64,000 bases of DNA from Myxococcales bacterium (GCA_002731825.1 PCCS01000013.1:1-64000), one strand, 5' to 3'; shown: positions 1-10,150, counted from the stretch's first letter. Translations and numbers: made by a program. Notes: generated by a model not told the origin, from the letters alone.

Positions 1-3000
1 CGACGAGAATAGCGACTTCGGGACCCGCCACTGGCCGACCATCATGATCTTTCACGCTCACCATAACACGGGTGCGTCCACCTGGAGGCAGTGCCCTGCT
101 TTCCGGCTCAGCAACGACTTTGAGAGTTCTCGAGCGGGTGTCTACGTTAATTTTAATCTGGCCAGACCCGTAGGCTGGTCTTGTGGCAACACGAGACTTT
201 TTTGAACCGGAACGATCCCATCGCTCAACTTGACCTGCCAGGTGTACATGCAGTGTAAAGTCAGGGAAGAGCGCAGTGTCGATTGGAATCTTCAGCGAGT
301 GATTGCTGCTGTCCATGCGAAAGTGAATGGACTTCATGAGTCCTTTCCTTCGATAAGTTGCCACACCGTCTGCTGGCCAAAATGGGCTGACAACCATGAT
401 GGTGGCAGCCTCTCCTGGTTGGTAGGTCTGTTTCGATGGGATCAGTGTGACAGCGTCTTTGTTCAAGGTACGCTGCGGGATTTGCTGGCCTCCCGGCACC
501 CAAACGTACCGGGTACTGATGTTCCTTCGACCCATCGTATCAACCGTGGTCGCATCGATGCGATAGCGGCCCCCCTCTTTAGCCTTGAAAGTGCACCGTT
601 GTGTTTTGAGCTGGCTTATGACCGTACAATTCTGGATCGACCCGTCTTTTTGAACCCATCTTTGACCATCGCGGGCCCACTTGATATGGGTCGCACGCGC
701 GGTGATTGGGCGGCCATCTACCCGTTGGCCGTCGACATCTGTGACAATGAGTTCGATGGGGACCTCAGAGCCCAATGCAGCGACGGTCCGGTCATTTTTT
801 ATGCCCACATAATGCGCCGATGGATGAACGACCCAGCTGCGCTCTGTCGTCCAGGCCTGTCGGTTTATATCGACGATGGTCGCCTCGGCCGTCATGGTGA
901 TCGGCTGCGGAATCTTGGACGATGCCAGTTTCACCGAGATGGTATTGAACCCCATGGAATCGGTCTGTCCATTTTGCTGGCCATGCCACGGGCAGCGCTG
1001 GGTCTGGTTTCGTTTCCACCATGGGTTCCATCGTCCAAAACTAAATCCAGTCGTGTTGGGTGGCCGATAGGCTGCCGTACACGCTGACACGCGCCAATTG
1101 ACAGCGGCACCCGATAAAGCGCCGCCCGCGAAATATTTGGCTTTTGCGGTCATGTCCACAGGGTCATTTAAGTAAAAAGGGCCCGTTGGTATGTCTGATG
1201 ATACGTCATATTCGGGACGCCTAAACTCTTCGATCTGGAAAGAGGTCGTGTGTACTTTATTCTTGATTTGACTCGACGGTGACTGGCGTTCGAGATGAAT
1301 TCGAGCAAGGCCCAGGTTGGCGGCCTTGGAGAGTTTGAATTCAAACTGGAATCCACCCCATTGGTTTAGGGTTGCCTGGCCTTTTCCAAGGGCATTTCCC
1401 CTGGGTCCAACGACACGATATTCGATGGTGTTTTCGTCCATAGACGGCATCTCGATGTCACCTTTAGGCCCCGGTTTTTGCAGACGAATCCAGCCCTTGG
1501 TTTTCACTACTTCCCCAGGCCTGTAGAGATGGCGGTCGGTCAAATGATGCCATCGGTATGATGAATACTGTGGTCGTTTAATCCAGCTGCTTTGCTTATG
1601 CCAATAACTGGGACTCTCTGGTATGAACGCGATGTCCTTTCCCACTTTGACCTGGATAAAGCCGGATTGCATGCGGTGCTCTGGTAAGCTCAGGAAGACC
1701 AAACCGTTTACATCGCTCCGACCTGTTTGCCCAGCGGGACGCACGTTCACTTCGGCATTTTGGTGGGGCCGTCCGTCGTTGAGTCGATTGGTCCAAACCA
1801 TGACCTGCTCATGATCATAGGCGACATCGATACCGATATTGGTGACCTGGATCCAGCGATATTCATCCAATGGGCGGTTACGATGGTCTCTCTGCGGATG
1901 TCGAACCCGCAGCACGAGCTGTCCATACCCATCATCTAGCGCGGGCTTGAGCGCGATGGATGTTTCACGGAGCACCCCGACCGGACCACGGACCGGTGCG
2001 TACATGGTACCCAACGATGTCCCAGGCATTTGAGCGTTTGTACGGCGCCTCCGATTGGTTTTCATATAGGCTTTGTATGCGGTCCAGTCATCGGGCCCGA
2101 CCTTGAACAGCTCATATTCAATGGTCTCCAGATTGAGGCTAAAGATTGAAAACAGACCCTTTGCCATCGGATCGAGAACCACCATACTTCGACCGGGTAA
2201 TTGAACTCGTGGTTTTGCAGCAGACACTTTGAATCGGTGAGTAAACGGTTTTTTGAGTCGTTGTGAGTAAATATCTTTGACGGACTTAGCGACGGTCAAT
2301 CGATAGTTTTTCCCAGATTGAAAAGATCCACTCAAAACCAATCGATCATCTCTCACGTAGACGTCAAGTCCCTCCACTCTGGGTCGAATTGAAATTTGGT
2401 CAGATTTAAATCCATCGGATTCAATGGGGTTACTCAATTCAACTACGACCGATGAACTCGACAAACAGGTGTTGCGATAGCCGCATCGAACACTCAGTAC
2501 TTTAAGCGGTGGGTATGTTCGAAACCGGAAGTCATAAGATCGATTGGATGGCCTTGGTCCTTCCAGCGAATGAATCCCGGCCTGTAGAGACACGGCATAG
2601 GCCGTATCTGGTTTCAGTTCGGAGAGTGGTTTGAAAATGATCCAGCGATTTATTTCGGCCTCTTTAAATCCTCTGAGCGAGGTTTTGATGGTCTTTACTT
2701 CAGCTGCTGTTGCCCGCTTGATTTTCTTTGTATTCCCATCGCCCATTAATTGGACATGCTTGGCTACGCCCTCGGTGACCACATTTTGATCGAACTTGAC
2801 GTAGAGCCAAGGTTTTAAGTGTTCTTTGCTCACGCCGAACAAGGCCCCTGATTGGACAACTTTCGGGGCGTTGGTCGTGAATGTTAGCCGCTGGTCATCG
2901 GGTAGGGATTGCCCACTTATTGACGACCAGGTCTTGGGTACGGTCACAGAGAATTGGGTTGCCTTCGGCAGGCGCTTATCTGTCTCGAAGATCAATGTGC

Positions 3001-3667
3001 GCGTACCCAGCCAGCGCCATTGACCCTCTACTTCAGGTTTGATTTTGACCGGTATGGTCTCGACAGCCTGCGCCTGGCTTGTCAGCGCCGTCATCGGCTC
3101 GGAGAACGTGATGCTAATGGTGTCGCTATGAGCCACGTCCCCGCTGGGGGACATTCGAATAATGGATAAGGGGCCAGATGCGTCTTTGGACGGCCTGCGC
3201 TCCTGAATGTCGGCGGGAAAGGGGGTGTCCTGCTCACGACCGCTGGTGGGAGGTGGGGCTGATGACGGCCTGATTGCAAAGGGCTTTGCACGGTTTGGAT
3301 CGATCTCGAGCCGGTCGACTCGCTTAAGGAGTTTTTCATACTGCTGAGGGCTCAGCGGCTTCGGTATGGTGATTCGAGCCGTGTTCTCTGGAGCGGGTTT
3401 ATCTATGCGTTTGCCACCAAGGCTCAACTCCACTGTGAGCGCTTGAGCTTTCCGTCCGTGTTGGCTTTTCTGACGTTTGGTGAGTTTGGATGACGTCGTT
3501 GTCGTTCCTCTTCTGTTGAATCGCTTTCCCTCAGGTTCATCGTAAGGGGTCCCGAAAACACCAGGGCTCACCGCCAGGACGGTGAGGCACAAACCAAGGC
3601 ACCACAGGTTTTGTATGGGTTTGACCTGCGGCGAAGCATCGCGCGTCCTCGTTTTGTTGATTGCCAT
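1..3667 (-). CDS. alpha-2-macroglobulin family protein, C-terminal part cut off by window
   Basis: Reading the minus strand from ATG at 3667 gives an open frame of about 1,222 codons that runs off the window start. The N-terminus has a long basic region, then a hydrophobic stretch (about residues 21-39) that looks like a Sec signal; I see no lipobox. A long run of beta-rich domains follows. The macroglobulin hallmark YRPGEVVKTKGWIR lies around nt 1510-1550 and matches the YRPGE..KG signature of bacterial alpha-2-macroglobulins (YfhM/MagD class). Family members are periplasmic protease traps that covalently hold attacking proteases through a CxEQ thioester. That motif and the bait region would lie beyond the window, so I cannot tell whether this is a thioester type. 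It reads in the same direction as the next genes but is separated from them by about 300 bp. Confidence 0.85.
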   Translation of the reverse strand, partial: MAINKTRTRDASPQVKPIQNLWCLGLCLTVLAVSPGVFGTPYDEPEGKRFNRRGTTTTSSKLTKRQKSQHGRKAQALTVELSLGGKRIDKPAPENTARITIPKPLSPQQYEKLLKRVDRLEIDPNRAKPFAIRPSSAPPPTSGREQDTPFPADIQERRPSKDASGPLSIIRMSPSGDVAHSDTISITFSEPMTALTSQAQAVETIPVKIKPEVEGQWRWLGTRTLIFETDKRLPKATQFSVTVPKTWSSISGQSLPDDQRLTFTTNAPKVVQSGALFGVSKEHLKPWLYVKFDQNVVTEGVAKHVQLMGDGNTKKIKRATAAEVKTIKTSLRGFKEAEINRWIIFKPLSELKPDTAYAVSLQAGIHSLEGPRPSNRSYDFRFRTYPPLKVLSVRCGYRNTCLSSSSVVVELSNPIESDGFKSDQISIRPRVEGLDVYVRDDRLVLSGSFQSGKNYRLTVAKSVKDIYSQRLKKPFTHRFKVSAAKPRVQLPGRSMVVLDPMAKGLFSIFSLNLETIEYELFKVGPDDWTAYKAYMKTNRRRRTNAQMPGTSLGTMYAPVRGPVGVLRETSIALKPALDDGYGQLVLRVRHPQRDHRNRPLDEYRWIQVTNIGIDVAYDHEQVMVWTNRLNDGRPHQNAEVNVRPAGQTGRSDVNGLVFLSLPEHRMQSGFIQVKVGKDIAFIPESPSYWHKQSSWIKRPQYSSYRWHHLTDRHLYRPGEVVKTKGWIRLQKPGPKGDIEMPSMDENTIEYRVVGPRGNALGKGQATLNQWGGFQFEFKLSKAANLGLARIHLERQSPSSQIKNKVHTTSFQIEEFRRPEYDVSSDIPTGPFYLNDPVDMTAKAKYFAGGALSGAAVNWRVSACTAAYRPPNTTGFSFGRWNPWWKRNQTQRCPWHGQQNGQTDSMGFNTISVKLASSKIPQPITMTAEATIVDINRQAWTTERSWVVHPSAHYVGIKNDRTVAALGSEVPIELIVTDVDGQRVDGRPITARATHIKWARDGQRWVQKDGSIQNCTVISQLKTQRCTFKAKEGGRYRIDATTVDTMGRRNISTRYVWVPGGQQIPQRTLNKDAVTLIPSKQTYQPGEAATIMVVSPFWPADGVATYRRKGLMKSIHFRMDSSNHSLKIPIDTALFPDFTLHVHLAGQVERWDRSGSKKSRVATRPAYGSGQIKINVDTRSRTLKVVAEPESRALPPGGRTRVMVSVKDHDGRPVAGPEVAILV

Positions 3668-3962
3668 CAGACGTATCCTGTTCAAGCCGCTGGTTGATGG
3701 TGTCAATTCACCAAAGGGTCAATCCGCCGATGCGGGTGATTCAATTTAAGCTCGACCTTAGGACACCAGCGGGATTAGGGGGTTCATCACCGGCTTTTTA
3801 TCATGAGTTGAACCCGTGTTTTGGTCCTTTGAAATGGATTAAATAAACGCGTACTTTCGATTGGACATAGACCCAAATGAGCGCGCAAAAAGACGATAAA
3901 ACGAACATGTGAATGGTCGCAAGGGGTAGAAGTGACTTGTGCTAAAGTGACATCGAATCAAG

Positions 3963-5414
3963 TCAGGATACGAATTCAAACCAGACAAGAAAGCGTTGGA
4001 CTTCGGCTTTGAGTCGATACCTTTCACCGGCCATTAGACGTGGTTTTTTTTCTAAAATGGGGAGGTATGCCTGTCGCCAGTGGGTACCGGCTTGGCCGGG
4101 GGCGGTGGTCATGAATGGCTGCCCATCCTGAAGCAGCTCATACCAAAAGGCGATGCCATGACAGGTCTCAGTTGCTGTCGCGACAAAGTCACTGACCTGC
4201 TGACATGACAATGAGATGTCATCGTTAAAATTAAGCTCTATGGCCAAGATAGGGTCAGCCAGTGTTGTGTACTCAAATCGGTTTAGCTCGATTTGCAAGA
4301 GTCTAGGATCACGGAGTGCATTGAATGGGGCGAGGGTAAAACCGCAGACTGTTTCCACGGAAAAGTAGTGATTTAGACTCTCGCTAAAAACCGGCTGAGC
4401 GATGATTCGGACGCCATCCGGCACCATCTTTGCCCCCGGCTTTAGGAGATGGGCTTTGGCATGTTGAATGGTGGCGAGTGCGTCTTCTCCAAAAAATCCA
4501 GCATCGAAGATTTCGCAGATCAATGCATCCGCTCGATCAGCCATGTCGTCGCCAACCACCAATTGAGTTGACCTTTTCTGAATCACCTTGATGCACGTCT
4601 CAAATCCATTGGCGCGGACGACTTGCGCGGCCGCCTTTGTAATCCTTGGGTTGTCATCGCATGCATAGACTTGGCTGGCTCCGGCATCGGCCGCCATGAG
4701 GGCCAATAGACTCGACCCGGTGCCGATATCCAGGACAATATCATTTGGCTTTACAGCGGTGCGAATTGCTTTTTGGAAGGCGGTGTTACGAGGCGCATCA
4801 TTCATCATGGGGAAGTGCCATCGCTGAATGGTGCTGTCGATGATGGATTTCATCCGCATTTTGGCCAGGCGTTGAGCGGATTGATCCGGCTGTGCTGACG
4901 CCCGTGCGTAGCGTCGAAGGCCAAGACCTGTCTGCGAGATCGCTTTCAAGACATCGCCCATGCCTATCTCGGCGAGTGGATGATTGGGGCTTAGAGTTAA
5001 GACCTCCTGGAAGGTGTCCACTGCTCGCTGAAGGTCTTGAGTCGCCTGATACAATCGGCCCAAGCGCAGACCAACCTCAACTTTGCTGGCGCCGCAAACA
5101 CCGGCTTTCTCGTAGAAGCTCTTTGCGTTGTCTATGTTCGCAACTCTCAGTTCATAGTCACCGCGGAATAGCCAGTATTGACCAGATTTGGCCATCTCTT
5201 TTTCTGCACGCTTGAGGTGACGATTGGCTGTTTGCAATTCATTTTGTTGCAAGGCTAAATCAGCCATCGCTAGATTGGCTTCGCCATGACTTGGTCGCGT
5301 CTTTAAAACTTTGCGATAGGTTCGACTGGCGTCCACCAGATGCCCCGATTTGACCAGGTCTTGCGCCTGTTCCAATAGCCGTATTATATCCAAGACCATC
5401 CCCCACTTTGCCAC
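3963..5414 (-). CDS. TPR-containing protein arginine N-methyltransferase-like protein
   Basis: This 483-aa protein has tetratricopeptide-like helices over about residues 10-165 and a class I SAM-dependent methyltransferase of the PRMT type after that. Motif I reads VLDIGTGSS (residues 227-235). The substrate double-E loop is visible as E301 and E310 in CEIFDAGFFGE, very like PRMT7 and PRMT9. A THW loop (residues 444-446, GTHWRQ) is the PRMT arginine-binding feature. PRMTs move methyl groups from SAM to protein arginine side chains; eukaryotic PRMT9 also carries TPRs. There is no signal peptide, so it should be cytoplasmic. The start used is GTG at 5414; ATG at 5399 and TTG at 5393 are alternatives and only shorten the N-terminus. 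The methylated substrate is unknown, and neighbours do not reveal it. Confidence 0.8.
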   Translation of the reverse strand: MAKWGMVLDIIRLLEQAQDLVKSGHLVDASRTYRKVLKTRPSHGEANLAMADLALQQNELQTANRHLKRAEKEMAKSGQYWLFRGDYELRVANIDNAKSFYEKAGVCGASKVEVGLRLGRLYQATQDLQRAVDTFQEVLTLSPNHPLAEIGMGDVLKAISQTGLGLRRYARASAQPDQSAQRLAKMRMKSIIDSTIQRWHFPMMNDAPRNTAFQKAIRTAVKPNDIVLDIGTGSSLLALMAADAGASQVYACDDNPRITKAAAQVVRANGFETCIKVIQKRSTQLVVGDDMADRADALICEIFDAGFFGEDALATIQHAKAHLLKPGAKMVPDGVRIIAQPVFSESLNHYFSVETVCGFTLAPFNALRDPRLLQIELNRFEYTTLADPILAIELNFNDDISLSCQQVSDFVATATETCHGIAFWYELLQDGQPFMTTAPGQAGTHWRQAYLPILEKKPRLMAGERYRLKAEVQRFLVWFEFVS

Positions 5415-5526
5415 CGGAGCTTGTTGAACTCAGTAAAATCTCATACCGGCCTTCAATGCGGGTAGTTTAGACAGCAAATCGTCTTTGGTCTAGGGTGTTG
5501 GAATTCTAATGGTCAAAGTGGATCAT

Positions 5527-6198
5527 TTATCTCTGTATGAAGTCGAGCGTGCTCTGCCAGGACACATCCACAAACGCCAGGGCAGCGTCCATCCCAGAGT
5601 GCGCGTACGCAATGATAAATCCTGCACTGAGTAGATTTGCACTTGGTAGAAAAGCCCAAGCAAACAAGAAGGTGGTTTTTTGTAGGTCTGTTTGTTGTCG
5701 ATGAGTCTCTCGGATAGTCGAGGTAATATGATACGCAAAGGTTGCCCCAAAGGCTGGAGCCACCCATACAGCGCCATCAAATTGTCCGAGACCGCTCATC
5801 ACAATGAATGGGATACAAAGGGTTGGAAACCAATACGGGGCGATGGAAATCAACCAATTGCCCTGTCCGCGGTAGCGCATTTCGCCCCCTTGACTCCAGG
5901 TGGCTTTTAAACCGGTGACTCTGTGCAAGGTGAGCCATGCGAACAAAGCATGGGTGAGCTCATGCTCAAAGGTGGAAAAAAATGACCCCATAAAGCGCCG
6001 TTTGAGTATGGCGTACCATAGAATCACATAGGCACCCGCGCCTGCCGCAAAGTAGAAGAGAGGGCTAGGTGAACGGATGATTTCTGCCGATAGGGTACCC
6101 AAGGCCATTATGATGCCTGGCAAAAGACCCAACATCAGCACCGCCATTGGCCACTTTGTCAATTTGAGTGTGGCATTTGGAATGGTTGATAAAGGCAT
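5527..6198 (-). CDS. M50-like integral membrane metallopeptidase
   Basis: The product is about 223 aa with several hydrophobic segments and the zinc-protease motif HELTH at residues 79-83 (FEHELTHALFAWL). This fits M50/M50B-type intramembrane or membrane-embedded metalloproteases. The usual second M50 ligand motif (NxxPxxxLDG) is not evident, so proteolytic activity is uncertain. I chose ATG at 6198 over the upstream ATG at 6216 because GGGAGG sits 6-7 nt ahead of it. The gene stands alone, 110 bp downstream of the methyltransferase start and 50 bp from the DUF1552 gene. No substrate is suggested by context. Confidence 0.65.
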   Translation of the reverse strand: MPLSTIPNATLKLTKWPMAVLMLGLLPGIIMALGTLSAEIIRSPSPLFYFAAGAGAYVILWYAILKRRFMGSFFSTFEHELTHALFAWLTLHRVTGLKATWSQGGEMRYRGQGNWLISIAPYWFPTLCIPFIVMSGLGQFDGAVWVAPAFGATFAYHITSTIRETHRQQTDLQKTTFLFAWAFLPSANLLSAGFIIAYAHSGMDAALAFVDVSWQSTLDFIQR

Positions 6199-6251
6199 GT
6201 CCACCCTCCCTTTCAAGCGAGGCTAATTGCGTCTTTAGGGTATGATGAAAC

Positions 6252-7658
6252 TTACGCAGGTAAGGAGAAGGGCCGAGTCCCATCGTCGCCGAAGCTATCC
6301 ACAGCGGCCCCTGCGTCCGCAATGATTCGCATAAAGAGATTGGCGACGGGCTCATTATTTGTTTCGTCAGCATTCCGTACATCGACGTATTGACCGGTCT
6401 GTAATCCGCCAGCTCGCCCGGCGAGTATAATCGGTAAGTTGTAATGATAGTGGCGATTTCCATCTTCCACTTCTGAAGAAAAGAACACCGTTGTTTCATC
6501 CAGCAAACTGTGTCCACCCATATCTGTGGCAGTCATGCTTTCGAGCAAGTGCCCTAAGATGGAGACTTCCCAAGCATCGATTTGGGCGATCTTTGCGAGC
6601 TTCGCCTCATCGTGTTGATGATGGGACAATTCATGATGGCCTTCTGCCAGACCGATTTCTGTATGAGCTCGGTTACTCCCCCCATTACCGAACATGAACG
6701 TGCCGACCCGAGTCAGGTCACATTTCATCGCTTGCACCATAATATCCAGCATGAGTTGAGCGTAAGCTCGTCTGTCCGTAGGAACCGCCACAGGTCTTTC
6801 AAAAGACGGTCCACAAATCGTATCCTCATTGGCTGCAGCAACGATCCGTTGTTCAATGTCTCGGATGCCGGTCATATAGGCGTCCATACGATGTTTGTCA
6901 GATTGACCTAATCGCTGTTTCAGCGCCTGTGCATCACCTAATACAAAATCCAACACACTGGTGCGTCTGCGTAATCGCCGGCTGCGTGCGTCTGCGCTTG
7001 CATTGGCGTCAAATCCACCGAAAAGCCGTTCGAATAGAAGCCTGGGATTAGTTTCTTTGGGCAGTGGTGTTTGGGCATCGCGCCACGCGATATTTCTGCT
7101 GTAAGCGCAACTATAGCCCGAATCGCAGGCATTTTCGTTACCCCCACCCTCGCACCCGATTTCCAGTGAAGCATAACGGGTTTGGCCGTCTAGATGGCGT
7201 GCCAGAACTTGATCCATGCTCGGCCCAATTTGTAGTTGGGAAGCGTGTTTGAGCGGGTGGACGCACGTCAAAAACGTTGAGGTCCCACGGGCATGGTCAC
7301 CGGGGCCATCCCCCTGAGCCGAGCCAGCGTGATTGTCGAGACCGTTCAACAGTAAGAGTTGGTCTGCGTACGGTGATAAGCCCGAAAGGCTTGTCCCTTG
7401 CAGCGCGGCGGCATCGAGAGCGCCGGTCGATTGGGGCCAAAATTGCGCCATATTGAACCCATTAGGCACATAGAATCCCAAAAACCGTTTTGGACCCATA
7501 TGACCTTGTGCCAATGCTGTTCCACGGCCAAAGAATTCCAGATAGGGAAGCGCGAGCGTTGCGCCTACCCCAGCCAGGAAGCTCCGTCGCGACGGACCAG
7601 TTCGAGGGAGTAAAATGCGCCGTTTACGCTCTGACTTTCTCATGCTCGACTCTCCCAT
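6252..7658 (-). CDS. DUF1552 family protein, Tat-exported
   Basis: This 468-aa protein begins with a twin-arginine signal (RRSFLAGVGATLALPYLE, residues 24-41), so it should be exported folded to the periplasm. The body matches DUF1552, with the early FLGFYVPNGFN segment and a late HSLLDETTVFFSSEVEDG segment typical of the family. Its biochemical role is unknown. The start ATG overlaps the stop of the upstream DUF1592 gene by one base (TAATG), with GAGGAGGG about 6 nt before it, so the two are translationally coupled. DUF1552 and DUF1592 genes are very often adjacent in Planctomycetota and Myxococcota, which suggests one exported complex or pathway. Confidence 0.85.
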   Translation of the reverse strand: MGESSMRKSERKRRILLPRTGPSRRSFLAGVGATLALPYLEFFGRGTALAQGHMGPKRFLGFYVPNGFNMAQFWPQSTGALDAAALQGTSLSGLSPYADQLLLLNGLDNHAGSAQGDGPGDHARGTSTFLTCVHPLKHASQLQIGPSMDQVLARHLDGQTRYASLEIGCEGGGNENACDSGYSCAYSRNIAWRDAQTPLPKETNPRLLFERLFGGFDANASADARSRRLRRRTSVLDFVLGDAQALKQRLGQSDKHRMDAYMTGIRDIEQRIVAAANEDTICGPSFERPVAVPTDRRAYAQLMLDIMVQAMKCDLTRVGTFMFGNGGSNRAHTEIGLAEGHHELSHHQHDEAKLAKIAQIDAWEVSILGHLLESMTATDMGGHSLLDETTVFFSSEVEDGNRHYHYNLPIILAGRAGGLQTGQYVDVRNADETNNEPVANLFMRIIADAGAAVDSFGDDGTRPFSLPA

Positions 7659-10150
7659 TATTGTCCCTCCTCATCCGAGTCTGTCCGGCTGACGCCTTTG
7701 CTCGTAAACAACGGACTGGTCACGATCGCATCGACGATTGCATTCGGCCGATAGTCCAGGTCGTGTGCCTGCCTCTCAATGTCTTCGAATAGGCAGACTT
7801 CTTCGTCCATTAAGCCTCGTCCGAGTGCATAGGTGATCACTTTGTTGAGCATACACGGGCCCAGTTCTGGTCGAGAGCGAATGGACTGGGCCATCTCGAC
7901 GGCGGTGCCGAATTCGTCCTCGCCCAGCAGGACACCAGCTGGCTCGATGGTCACACCGTGGTCTTCGGTTCTGAATGCGCCAACCGCATCAAACTGTTCA
8001 AGCCCGAACCCAACCGCATCCATATGTTGGTGGCACGCGGCGCAGGCGGGATCCGCACGGTGCTGTTCCAGCCGGGTTCTGAGTGGTGCGTTTTGGTCCA
8101 CGTCTTCGATCAACCCTTCGACACTCGGGGGCGGTGGTGGTGGCGCGGAACATAAGAGTTCTTCCAGAACCCATTTTCCGCGTTTCACAGGAGACGTTCG
8201 AGTCCGTTGTGATGTGGCTGCCAGCCAGGATGCATGGGTCAGTAATCCGAGTCGGTTTCCTTGTGGTAGTGGGATTTCGACAAACTGGTCACCCTCAATG
8301 CCGTCAAGGCCGTAATGCTCGGCCAATCGTTCATTGACGAAGGTGAAATCTGCGTCGATGAGATCTAGCAAGCTGTGTTCGCCACGCCAGATTTCATTAA
8401 AAACAAGTCGTGTCTCTTCGAGCATGGCTTGCCGCAGGTCCTCATCAAAGTCAGGAAAGAGGTCATATTCCGGATCTACCAGGGCAGCTTGACGCGTAAG
8501 CAACCACTGTTCACCCAGGTCAAAGATCATCGAATCGCTTCGGTCATCATCGAGCATTGAGGCGGCGACGATAGCCAATTCTTCATTTGTGTCCAGGCGG
8601 CCATCCGACGCCGCATTGAGCAAGGCCTCGTCCGGAACCGAGCGCCAAATGAATGCGGCCAGTCGGGCGGCTAACTCATAGTTGGATAAGCGTTCACCAG
8701 GTGCGCTACTGGTCTCTACGCGAAATAAAAAGTGAGGCGAGAGTAGGAGTGCATGGACAGCTTGGCGCATACCCATTTGTAGGCCGCCTGGCTCCTCTAA
8801 TTCGGCATTGACAAGCGTCCACAATTTGTCTCTTTCTAGCGCCGTCAGATCGCGCCTCCAAATTAAGCGAGCAAGGCGCCCTAGGGCTGTTTGTGCGCAC
8901 TGAGTCGAAGCGTGACCGAGGGCGAGGTCGCACTCATCTAAAAACTCTGATTCGAAGGGGGTTTGGGGGATGTCGTCGGCGACAGGGCCTTCGATCTCGA
9001 CATAGTCGATATGCATGTTTCGATCACCTGCATCTGGACATGTTCCATCATCGAAACGTTCTTGTGGACAGTAGTAATCGTTGAGAAACCGAATCCCCAA
9101 AAAACCGACCACGGTGTTTAGTTCAACAACACCGATGTCTTGGATTTCGAATGCAGGTGCTTGAGCCTGTGTCTCAAAAGGCCCCAGTACGGACCCATTG
9201 ACTAGCACCTCAAAACGGACTGGTTCGGGACCGGCTTGAGTTCCACCGACACGGACTCGAAGGGTGTAGTCGCCAGGCTCTTCAATTTCGATCTCGCCTG
9301 TCAGAAGGCCTGCTGACCAGAGATTAAAATAGTCATCAAACGCTCGACCCACAGGAGACATCATCGCCTCGCCTTCGAGGCGGAACACCGTGGGCGCTCC
9401 CAGCCTATCAGGAAGGACCTCTTCAGCCAGGCTCGCGGCGGCGAGATCGTATTTTTCGATGAGCAGCGGGCTTACGGTCAATGAATCGGCGATGTTATCG
9501 AGTCCAAAGCTGTTATCTTCCGAAGGGAAATTATCGGCCGGTGAGCTTTCGGTGATGAGCAGCGATTGGACAGCGTGATTGTATTCCAGGCGGTTCAATC
9601 GATGAAGCGCCTTGGCGTTTGGCTCGGGCCAGCAGACACGGACAGGCGGTTCGCCTAAGCTCTCCAGCCCCCGAATCCAATCCGCCAAGTCAGCGAGTGT
9701 GGGTTTGGTTGGATCATCCGCGATGAGAGCCTCGTAGGTTGGCCCGGCGGGCGGCATTTGTGCGAACAAACCATCCCCCTGACCGACCAGGAAATCTAAC
9801 AGAGTACTTTCATCCGGCTCGCCCATAACGACCCATCGTTGATCACCGACAAGGCCCTGTTCAAAAGCCGCCAGACTGTCGAAGAAGGGCAGGGCTTGAC
9901 CCTCGCCATGGCATTGAGCGCACATGGGCTCCAATGCTCGAAATACGCGCTCCGTTGTCCAATCCGTGGGCTGAACACCGGCATCGACCATAGGGTTGGG
10001 TGGCATGAGGTCCACCATAGTGCTTGCCCCCATATCGGCGGGCACTGATTCCTGGGCATCGGTTACGGCGCTATCGCAGCCGACCGTCAAGATCAGGTAA
10101 ATCGAGGCGCAAAACCATGTACGGATATGATTGCCAAACTGTCTAGACAT
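7658..10150 (-). CDS. DUF1587/1592/1588/1585 lipoprotein with cytochrome-c-like motif
   Basis: An 830-aa predicted lipoprotein: the lipobox is LTVGC with Cys25. A CxxCH motif (CAQCH, residues 77-81) near the N-terminus suggests a covalent heme site of the planctomycete cytochrome type, followed by the MPPAGP segment usual for such domains. The order of the rest resembles the DUF1587 - carbohydrate-binding-like - DUF1595/DUF1592 - DUF1588 - DUF1585 architecture. DUF1588 includes a second CxxCH (CAACHQHMD), near residue 710. Members occur in marine and soil bacteria and are often suspected to act in polymer oxidation, but no activity is established. It is the first gene of a two-gene unit with the DUF1552 gene. 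It is transcribed away from the methyltransferase operon at 10484. Confidence 0.85.
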   Translation of the reverse strand: MSRQFGNHIRTWFCASIYLILTVGCDSAVTDAQESVPADMGASTMVDLMPPNPMVDAGVQPTDWTTERVFRALEPMCAQCHGEGQALPFFDSLAAFEQGLVGDQRWVVMGEPDESTLLDFLVGQGDGLFAQMPPAGPTYEALIADDPTKPTLADLADWIRGLESLGEPPVRVCWPEPNAKALHRLNRLEYNHAVQSLLITESSPADNFPSEDNSFGLDNIADSLTVSPLLIEKYDLAAASLAEEVLPDRLGAPTVFRLEGEAMMSPVGRAFDDYFNLWSAGLLTGEIEIEEPGDYTLRVRVGGTQAGPEPVRFEVLVNGSVLGPFETQAQAPAFEIQDIGVVELNTVVGFLGIRFLNDYYCPQERFDDGTCPDAGDRNMHIDYVEIEGPVADDIPQTPFESEFLDECDLALGHASTQCAQTALGRLARLIWRRDLTALERDKLWTLVNAELEEPGGLQMGMRQAVHALLLSPHFLFRVETSSAPGERLSNYELAARLAAFIWRSVPDEALLNAASDGRLDTNEELAIVAASMLDDDRSDSMIFDLGEQWLLTRQAALVDPEYDLFPDFDEDLRQAMLEETRLVFNEIWRGEHSLLDLIDADFTFVNERLAEHYGLDGIEGDQFVEIPLPQGNRLGLLTHASWLAATSQRTRTSPVKRGKWVLEELLCSAPPPPPPSVEGLIEDVDQNAPLRTRLEQHRADPACAACHQHMDAVGFGLEQFDAVGAFRTEDHGVTIEPAGVLLGEDEFGTAVEMAQSIRSRPELGPCMLNKVITYALGRGLMDEEVCLFEDIERQAHDLDYRPNAIVDAIVTSPLFTSKGVSRTDSDEEGQ

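Noticed and set aside
230-1087. 285-aa plus-strand open frame
   Set aside because: It is antisense to the alpha-2-macroglobulin-like gene, whose minus-strand frame runs unbroken and matches the family motif.
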